Origin: Corinectria fuckeliana
Lineage: Eukaryota > Ascomycota > Sordariomycetes > Hypocreales > Nectriaceae
DNA length: 64,000 bases
Direction: 5' to 3'
Assembly: GCA_019137255.1 (NCBI GenBank)
Contig: WPDH01000060.1
Span: 310,001-374,000, forward strand
This document shows, one piece after another, positions 56,270 to 64,000 of the stretch; within the stretch, counting starts at the first letter, position 1, and each line of letters starts with the position of its first letter. The notes below the pieces were generated by a model that did not search any database, had not been told where the DNA came from, and saw nothing but the letters and a program-made list of their open reading frames with translations. The translations under genes and the position numbers were made by a program.

Positions 56270-57707
56270 ATGGCGTCCGCCAGCTCGCTGCGGTGCCTCA
56301 TGCGACCGGCACTGCCTATGGCGCCTCGAATCCACCGGACGGTCTTGGCCACGGCCTCCTTCTCGACGACCGCCCTCGCGGCCGCCGCGCCGCCGGCTGG
56401 CAAGAGCCGGAGAGACCTTCCGGCTAAGATGAAGAAGACGTACAAGAAGCGAGGCAACATCGTCCCCGTCCGGAAACCCAACCCCGGCGAGCGCAAGGCC
56501 TTCCGAAAGCGCATCCAGCTTAGCAACAACAGCGCCCTCCCCGTGGAGGGTCTCGGCGCCCTCGACGCCGGCAACATGGCTCGAGACGAGAGCACCGGCA
56601 AGGTCTTTTCGCTTCCCGACCACGTGGTCGACCAGCTCCGTGCCCTCGAGGCCTTCAAGACGACACAGTCCTGGAACCTGTTCCGCCGACCGCACGTGCT
56701 GCTCCGGAAGGAAGCGGTGGAGCTGATGAAGAAGCTGGAGGCTTCGGCCGACAAGAAGGAAGCTCTCAAGTGTGTCTTGACCGGGAGCAAGCTATCCGGC
56801 AAGAGCATGACCATGCTTCAAGCCATGGCCTATGCCCTTCTCAACAACTGGGTCGTGTTCCACATTCCTGAAGGTAAGATGGCTCCCATGTAACTACACT
56901 GGGCCCCCAGTTCTAACTCCAATCGTAGGTCAGGACCTCGCGAACGGAAACACCGAGTACTCTCCCATTCCCGAGACCGAGCCAATGCAGTTCGCCCAGC
57001 CCGCGTACTGTCTGAAGATGATCCAGAACCTCTACCGAGCCAACAGGGCTGTTCTTGAGAAGCTCCAGCTCCAGAAGGACTGGTCTCGCTTCACCACCCT
57101 GAAGCAGGGCGCCACCCTTGCCGACCTGGCCCTCAGCGCCAAGGAGTCCGAGTACGCTTGGCCCACGCTCCACGCTCTGTGGACGGAGCTCACCCTGCCC
57201 GGCCGGCCTCCCGTCCTCTTCGCCCTGGACGGACTCGCCCACATCAACAAGGTCAGCGAATACCGCGACCCCTCCTTCAACGAGGTCCATGCTCACGATC
57301 TCGCCCTCGTGCGCACATTCGTCGATGCCCTCTCCGGCAAGACCTCCCTGCCCAACGGCGGCGCCGTCATCGCCGCCACCTCCGAGAACAACTCCCAGCG
57401 CCACCCCTCGCAGGAGCTCGTCCTCTCCCAGCTCGAGGCCGGCCAGGCCGGCCGCAGGGTCCCCAAGCCCAATCCCTACGAGCGCAAGTACGACGAGCGA
57501 GTGTACGAGGCCCTGAAGAACAGCTGGGTCCTCCGCGTCGATGGCGTTTCCAAGGACGAGGCAAGGGCTCTGATGGAGTACTGGGGTGCTAGTGGACTGG
57601 TCCGCAGTGTTCTCAACTCGAGGGCCGTGTCGGAGAAGTGGACGGTGGGAGGCCACGGTATTGTGGGCGAGATGGAGCGAGCGACCTTGTTGCAATTGAG
57701 GATGTAA
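56270..57707 (+). CDS. RSM23: mitochondrial small ribosomal subunit protein mS29 (DAP3/Rsm23)
   Basis: Exons 56270-56873 and 56929-57707 give 460 residues; the 55-nt intron has GTAAGA, TCTAAC and CGTAG. Start is ATG in taATGGCG. The first 40 residues are Arg/Ser/Ala-rich without acidic residues, a mitochondrial import signal. The P-loop GSKLSGKS at about 170-177 is the DAP3 GTP/ATP-binding site, followed by WVVFHIPEGQDLANGNTEYS across the intron, then LFALDGLAHINKVSEYRD (Walker B-like). The end NSRAVSEKWTVGGHGIVGEM is typical. mS29 sits in the head of the mitochondrial small subunit at the intersubunit bridge (family knowledge). Confidence 0.93.
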
Positions 57708-58009
57708 ATGTATTGTATAAATGTACCATATCGGTGTCTGTGGGACCAAATGATGTACCAGCTCCAGCTCCAGCTCCTTTTCTGTCCGCAAATCCTTTCT
57801 GGTAGGCGATGAACAATCCTAGCGCCACTGTGGTGGTTCTGCAATGTCTCAAACAGATGCACATGAGCGAATGAAATTGAATCGTATTGCTTCGTAACTA
57901 CCTGGTCGCCGACAGAATCCACCAGACAGTCAATTCCTCGTCTACCCTGAAAATACCGAAACGCCAGCCTAATTGCATCAGATACGTCTCCTAAATTGCA
58001 CGCTTGCCC
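57708..58009. other. convergent 3' intergenic
   Basis: 302 bp with repeated ccagct words near 57760. No gene is visible. Confidence 0.5.
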
Positions 58010-60674
58010 CTAAAAGTCCATTTCGATCTCCTGGTCATCATCGGCCGTGACAAAGACCAATCTCGCACCGCTGCCAGTTGTCTGCCAGATCTGTGATGCG
58101 TTGTTAGCCTCGTGAAAGCAGATGATTATAAAAGGAAAACTTACGTCGAGGGTGGTGTACTCCTCCAAAGCATTCATCCATTGGTCCTCAGTGAAGCCCT
58201 TGGCGATGACCCGTTCCTTCACCTTCCTCATGCTCAGTTCGATACCGAGCTCTTCGTCTTCAGCGTCGTCAGGGCGGCAGGCGCCTGTGTCTGCCAGAGC
58301 CTTGACCAGGTTGTATATCCTGCTGCTGGCGTTCAGGCCGCGGCGACCCGAACCGAGATCGGTGTTTAGGCTCTCCTTGCTAGCCTCGAGTATGCGCAAA
58401 GCCTCGTCAACGTCATCCTGGGACACCTCATTGCTGAAACGCAAACGGGCGAGAGCTTGTGCAAGACGGACAACACCAAGAAGAGTACGAGGGGTCGTGT
58501 GGGTGAACTGCTTGCCCTTCTTCTCAGCCCGTTGCTGCTGGTCTCGCAGGCGGACGTACGTCTTGATCATGTACTCCGACACCGACTCGGGGACGACGGG
58601 GCGGTATGTTCGTGCCTGAGCAACATAGGAGCGCACTTCGTGAGGGGTGAAGACGATGTTGTCGGTGCCGATGTCCGGGTGGCGACTGTGCATATGCACG
58701 AAGGTGACGTGCTTGGCAAGCTGCTCGTCGGTCTCGCGAGTTGGGGTATCAAGGAGCAAGAACATGATATCGAATCGAGACAACAGGGCAGCTGGAAGGT
58801 TGATGTTCTCAACAGGGGAGATGCGCGGGTTATATCTTCCATAGATGGGGTTGGCGGCGGCCAGGATGGAGGTGCGGGCATTGAGGGTGGTGGAGATTCC
58901 AGCCTTGGAGATGGAGATGGTCTGCTGTTCCATGACTTCATGAATGGCAGTGCGATCGTTGTCGTCCATCTTGTCAAACTCATCGATGGCGCAGATCCCG
59001 TTGTCAGCAAGTACCAGAGCACCACCTTCTAGGACCATCTCATCGGTAACGGGATCGCGCATGACAGCGGCGGTGAGACCGACACCACTGCTTCCACGAC
59101 CAGAGGTATATACACCACGAGGGGCAACCTTGGAGATGTACTTGAGAAGCTGGGACTTGGCCACACCAGGGTCACCCATCAAGCAGACGTTAATATCGCC
59201 ACGAATCTTCATACCGTCGCCCATCTCCTTGGTCACACCACCAATGAGCAGCAGCAGAAGAGCCTTCTTGACATCAAGATGTCCGAAAATCTCGGGAGCA
59301 ATCGACTTTGCGAGTAGCTCGTAGACTTGGCCGCTCTGGCGGTACTTTTCGATTCGTCGGACCAGCAAGGGATCGATAATCATCTCGCTGTATGCCTTTT
59401 TATGCTGACGAATATGGTGCGCCTCAACATAGGTGTCGGTTAACAAGCCGGCCTTCATGGCCTTGAAACCAGTATATGGGGTTGGTAGGAAGATGCCTGA
59501 AATATCAACCACATCACCGGGGTTGATTTGCCGGACCAGGGTGCCGTGGCACAGTACGGTGAGGCTTCGGGGAATCTGGCCGATGGGGACCTGTTCTGCC
59601 ATCTCCTGAACCTTGACCTCCTGGAACGGCAAGAACTTGGAGGCTCGGGTGGAGGGGTTCAGTTGGCCATTGGCCTGGTTCGATTTGCAGTCCTCGGAGG
59701 GACACATTGTCAAGGGGCCGTATTGCTTGTCGGAGATGGGCTGGAAGATTTCACAGCCGCATCGATCGCAAGTGTATGCGCTGACCTGAACAATGGGCTT
59801 CACGTCGGAAACCCGAGTCGCGATGGCTCGAACGGTGATAAGGTGACCCAGGTGCTCGCCGCGCACCTCTCGGACTGCCAAGGCCTTGACAGGCTTGCCA
59901 GAAGTGCCTGATCGGGGAGCGAAGACGAGGGTGTACCTTCGAGTGAGCTCAGCCGGGAATTTGTCCTCCTCCACGGTCGGATCTCGTTCCGCAGCATCCT
60001 GGAGCTCTCGGTTTCTGGCTTGACGCCGTGCCATCAACACATCCAAGACGTCGTCCTTGAAGCTTTCATGGGGTTAGCGACAATGGAGACCCGGAGACTC
60101 GGGGAGAACTCACGTCACGTCGGTGCTAGGCGGAGGCAACACCTCATCCACGGCTCTCGACACAATTTCAACGTAGTGTTTGGTGTTCATCTCGATGGAG
60201 TCAACGAGCCTCAGGTTTTCGTCATCATCCATCTGCGACTCCCACTGCAGCATTGTTAGTAAACACGCAAGAAGCCTCCAGAAAATGCATCATTTACCGT
60301 GACCAGGTCGTCCAAGTCGATTGTGGCTTCGTCAAGCGTCCGGTCGGAAAGCTTTTGCAGCATTTCTTTGTACTTATGCTGGGGTGCTGCCTTCCTGCGG
60401 CCCTGGCGACGGCGGTCCCCTGCCTGCTCGTCCTCGTCCATAAAGTCATACTCGTCGCTGAGCTCATCTTCGTCGATGGTGATGTTGCCAAGGGCGGTCG
60501 TGATTGTCTGTTCAGGCGACGTCTTGAAGTCGTTCAGGAATTCCTCGAAGGCCTCTGCAGCTTGGTCAGCGCCGACATGCTAGAAGGGAATCGCACGGCC
60601 CAGTGCCGGGGGAGGGAGGGCTCACTCTGCTGCTTCTCGTAGCTGACCGGGGCTTTGAATTCGCGCAGCGCCAT
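58010..60674 (-). CDS. MCM7: MCM7 subunit of the replicative helicase
   Basis: Five exons: 60626-60674, 60298-60554, 60114-60244, 58145-60062, 58010-58090; 811 residues. The start MALREFKAPVSYEKQQ matches fungal Mcm7. The zinc-binding CDRCGCEIF...MCPSEDC (about 246-270) has four cysteines. The AAA+ core has GDPGVAKSQLL (Walker A), CAIDEFDKMDDNDRTAIHEV (Walker B) and LLSRFDIMF (arginine finger). The block LGSGRRGLNASSRIYNLVKA near 700 is specific to Mcm7. The last intron (58091-58144, 54 nt; GTAAGT, GCTAAC, ACAG) is in frame and stop-free; it is removed because EYTTLD then joins IWQTTGSGARLVFV. The Mcm2-7 ring unwinds DNA at origins (family knowledge). The gene is divergent from PEX1. Confidence 0.96.
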
Positions 60675-61171
60675 GGTGAAGGATCAGTTGCGGAGCGCAA
60701 AACCAGGAGGCGCTGTATGGAGTGTTGAAGTGAGGAAGTGAGGGGCGGAGGGAGAGAGATGCACAGAATTGGGGCGGAATGGTTGCTGTCGCAAACAAGA
60801 CGGTTGCGATGCACAAATTGGTGGGCTGGGGGGGATATGGCACGGTCCACCTTCAAAGAGCTCCCTGGAGACGCGTCGTTTCGCGTGTTCCATTCGCGTC
60901 GCACCGCCACACATGCCGGTTTAATTGGAATGCGCCACCGTGGCACTTGGTCCGCGCGCGGGGACGGCAGCCGAAAGACATGGATGGAGCTTACGGGGAA
61001 GTCACCGACGGCACGTGTGAGCTACCTCGGCTCCGGGACGGTCGCATCTATTCGTAGGCCAAGCAGCCCAGCTCGCGGAGCCCAAAAGAGCGACATCGCC
61101 TCCTCTCTCGCGACTTCCACGCCTTCTACGACAGCCCAATGCGTCCATGAAGCTCAAGGCGACGACGCATC
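60675..61171. promoter_or_regulatory. bidirectional promoter, MCM7 / PEX1
   Basis: 497 bp between divergent starts. It has acgcg-type words (agacgcgtcg near 60868-60877) that fit the MluI-box (ACGCGT) pattern used by MBF for G1/S genes, consistent with MCM7. Binding is inference. Confidence 0.5.
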
Positions 61172-64000
61172 ATGGCTCCCCGAAAGAACCCCCAATCCGT
61201 CTCTGCCGAGATCTCCCTCGCCCACCTTAAGAACTGCTTGGTCAACCTCCCCACCCCGTTGGTGTCGCTACTCGTCAACGTCAATACTGTGAGCAGTTTT
61301 CCCTACAATTTTCCTTGCAATCTCCCTTCCACCTCTCCGGTATACTCGCTGATACTTTAGCATAGCCTGCCCAGAATGTCATTGTTGAACTCACCTTCCG
61401 AGATGCCTCGTCGACCGGCACAAGCTCCCAGCAGCGCTCCGTGTTCGTGGGATGGACTGGTATGCCAAGCAAGAGGAGGACGGCGTCTCTAGTTGGGCGC
61501 GAGGGGATCAATGGCATGAGGGGCTCGTCGCGCGATCAAGAAGTCCAGCTGGTTGAACTTGACTCGACGTTGGCCAAGACACTGGGACTCTCCGAGGGCC
61601 AAAAGGTCACAGCCACTGTACACATTGACCCTCCGCTGGCGCATACGATCAACATCGAACCGCTCACTCCCGAGGACTGGGAGATCATCGAACTCCATGC
61701 ATCGTTTCTCGAATTCAACCTCCAGCTGCAGATCAGGGCACTTCCGAACCCTGCGTACAAAACTAGCGACGGCACGACTGTTCCGCCTCACCCCCTGACC
61801 CTCCATCTATCGCCGACCTCGACCGCAAATATCAAGATTATATCAGTGGACCCTGCGCCTCCTGCAGACTCGCCATTTGCCAAGATATCGCCCGATGCCG
61901 AGGTCATCGTTGCGCCCAAGACCAGGCAGAAGAGCTCGCAGAACAGCGGTGATCATCGAAGTGTGGCCAGCACGACCAAGTCCAAGCGAAGCGGTGCCAG
62001 TACTGTGCGTAGACGGAGCGCCAGGGAGGAACGGAAGCCGACATTGTTCCTTCGCGGAATTGACAAGCTGGCTTGTGACGACTGGTTTGAAGAGGAATCG
62101 ACGGTTCGGGATTTCAGCGTCTGGGTCGATCAGGATCTACTCTTCACAAATGATTTCAGAGGTGTCAACTACGTTGTAGTAGACGTAATTAAGCCGGCCA
62201 GTCTCCAACAACCCCAATCAGAAGATGGATCCGCGCCAGCTGCCACCAACGCCTCTTCAAAAGTAATCGCCCACCTCAGGCCGTGGATCGATCCTCCGAA
62301 TAGCCAAACAGTCGCCCTGTCGTCGCCCCTTTGCGCGACTCTGGGCTGTACGGGCATGGTTGGAGGTGTCGTCAAGCTTCAAGTCGCCCCGCAACAACTC
62401 CCTCGAGGAACCGTTCAAGGTGTCAAAGTGTTCCCTTTTGTTGCGGGCTCCAAAGCTCAAGAAGGCCTCAACTTCGGCGGCGAGACCAAGGCGAAAAAAG
62501 AAGAGTCCGCCAAGAACTTCCGCCAGATTTACACGGCCTCTAAGGGCTCTGACGGGCTGTTACAAGGGCCTCTAACTGATGGTGGTGTGGTTGGGCTGTA
62601 TAACGGGCTCGACGCGCCGCAAGGGTGGGATGGGGGTATCATCAAATTCACTTACAGCTCAGAATTCTCATCACAAGAGCAGAAAAAAGATGCTGTCAAC
62701 TGGATAATCGGCCTTGACACCAAATTGCCAATCGACTTCCAGCCACCTACACCCCGGCCTTCATGGCTTTTGGAATCCGACCAATTTGAGCGACAGCCTA
62801 CACATGACTCTTTGCTCGTTGGAATTGATTCACTTCTAGAGAATCTTCAATCTCAACTTGCCCACATGTCTTCGGTCCTACTGACCGGTGGCATGGGCTC
62901 CGGCAAGACATCCGTTGCGAAATACTTAGCACAGAAACTGCGAGAGGAAACCCTTTTCTATACTCTCTATTATCCATGCCGAAAACTAGTCAATGATGAG
63001 ACCAGAATCTCTACAATAAAGGAGACTCTGCATCGTCTTTTCATGTCCGCAAGCTGGGGAGCGAGGCTAAACGGGAGGGCGGTGGTTGTTCTCGACGACA
63101 TGGATAAACTATGTCCGGTCGAGACGGAGCTCCAAGTTGGAAACGACAATGGCCGAAGCCGGCAAATCAGCGAAATCATCGGCTCGGTCGTAAGACAGTA
63201 CTGCACCAAGGACAGCGATGTCGTGCTACTCGCAACGGCTGAGGCAAAGGAATCTCTCAACAATGTGGTCATCGGCGGTCACGTCGTTCGCGATATCGTG
63301 GAACTAAAAGCCCCCGACAAGGAGGCGAGGCGCCGAGTTATGGAATCCATTGTGAACCAGGATGCCGTGGCCCCCGAGGATGCCCCCTCGCAGTTCGGTA
63401 ACAATAGTCGACCGCAGACTGCTGATGGAAGCGTTGGAGAGGAAAACGGCGCGTGGATGGATGGAGCGAGCCACACAAGTCGAGAGCAGCCAGCAACGAA
63501 AGCCGGCGGCTTCATTCTGGACCCAGACCTCGATTTTCTGGATATCGCAGGATCAACTGATGGGTACATGCCTGGAGACTTGACGGTGTTCGTGTCAAGG
63601 GCACGCAACGAAGCTATCATCCGCGCCATTGCCGAGTCGCCAGACTCTGATTCAGCTGCTATTCACCTCAGCCGAGTGGATTTCGACAAGGCGCTCAAAG
63701 GATTCACGCCAGCTTCGCTGAGAAACGTGACGCTGCAAAGCTCGTCGACAAGTTTCAAGTCCATCGGTGGCCTGCAAGAAACGCGACAAGTGCTTCTGGA
63801 AACTTTGCAATACCCAACCAAATACGCGCCAATCTTTGCTCAGTGCCCTCTCCGACTGCGCTCTGGCCTCCTTCTATATGGGTACCCAGGCTGTGGCAAG
63901 ACGCTCCTTGCCAGTGCCGTGGCGGGCGAGTGCGGCCTCAACTTCATTAGTGTCAAGGGTCCCGAGATTCTAAACAAGTATATTGGTGCGTCTGAGAAGA
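61172..64000 (+). CDS. PEX1: peroxisomal AAA ATPase Pex1, 5' part (runs off window)
   Basis: Exon 1 is 61172-61288 and exon 2 runs from 61366 to the window end; 917 residues are visible. The donor is GTGAGC; of three close acceptors (TTTAG, CATAG, CCCAG) CATAG gives PAQNVIVELTFRD, the family pattern, and CCCAG is also in frame. Start is MAPRKNPQSVSAE. The N-terminal double-psi/beta domain carries VFVGWTGM. The first AAA domain has GGMGSGKTS (Walker A, about 549) and VVVLDDMDKL (Walker B). The second opens with the conserved SFKSIGGLQETRQVLLET, followed by LLLYGYPGCGKTLLASAVAG (Walker A) and FISVKGPEILNKYIGASEK, where the window stops before Walker B. With Pex6 it extracts ubiquitinated Pex5 from peroxisomes (family knowledge). 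The 3' end is cut by the window, not by the gene. Confidence 0.95.

Overview
The window is nuclear DNA of a filamentous ascomycete, most likely Pezizomycotina and probably a sordariomycete. The evidence is the short GT-AG introns (45-135 nt) with CTAAC/CTGAC branch points, pyrimidine-rich promoters, and the protein families present. I recognise no virus, CRISPR array, bacterial feature or intact transposon. The taxonomic level is inference.

Layout. 1-9 kb holds one coiled-coil membrane protein gene (minus strand), an AT-rich repeat-derived stretch with two inverted LTR-like copies (about 5.07-6.33 kb), two decaying coding relics and the rRNA-processing gene CGR1. 9.4-15.2 kb is a long gene-free stretch. 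15.2-19.7 kb has a 950-residue Ser/Pro-rich protein and a small Arg/Ser/His-rich membrane protein. 21.3-22.2 kb has a convergent pair of initiator tRNA-Met genes. 22.7-32 kb has the condensin kleisin subunit, a cation/calcium exchanger and phosphomannomutase. 32-49 kb has a WW-domain PhoD-like phosphatase, MSH3, a zinc-finger protein, the Rab geranylgeranyltransferase beta subunit and an alpha/beta hydrolase. 51.7-64 kb has a RhoGAP protein, RRS1, mitochondrial ribosomal protein mS29, MCM7 and the 5' part of PEX1, which runs off the window.

Main result. Both initiator tRNA-Met genes (21305-21494 plus, 22006-22188 minus) are split into three exons of 25, 20 and 27 nt. The introns look spliceosomal: GT donor, branch-point motif, AG acceptor, 54-60 nt. 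Joined exons give a perfect 72-nt initiator tRNA with A1:U72, three G:C pairs beside the CAU anticodon loop, A54 and A60. Exons are identical between copies while introns differ. The introns lie at 26/27 and 46/47, not at 37/38 where the tRNA-splicing endonuclease acts. Each gene is followed by an oligo-T stretch that could end Pol III transcription. A Pol III-type tRNA carrying introns of spliceosomal appearance is the most unusual thing here.

The other genes are mostly unlinked housekeeping functions: chromosome structure and replication (condensin, MCM7, MSH3), ribosome biogenesis and mitochondrial translation (CGR1, RRS1, mS29), trafficking (BET2), mannosylation (PMM), ion transport and peroxisome biogenesis (PEX1). 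RRS1/mS29 and MCM7/PEX1 are divergent pairs sharing about 0.5 kb promoters. All exon structures were built by hand from splice signals and protein continuity; start codons were checked as ATG.
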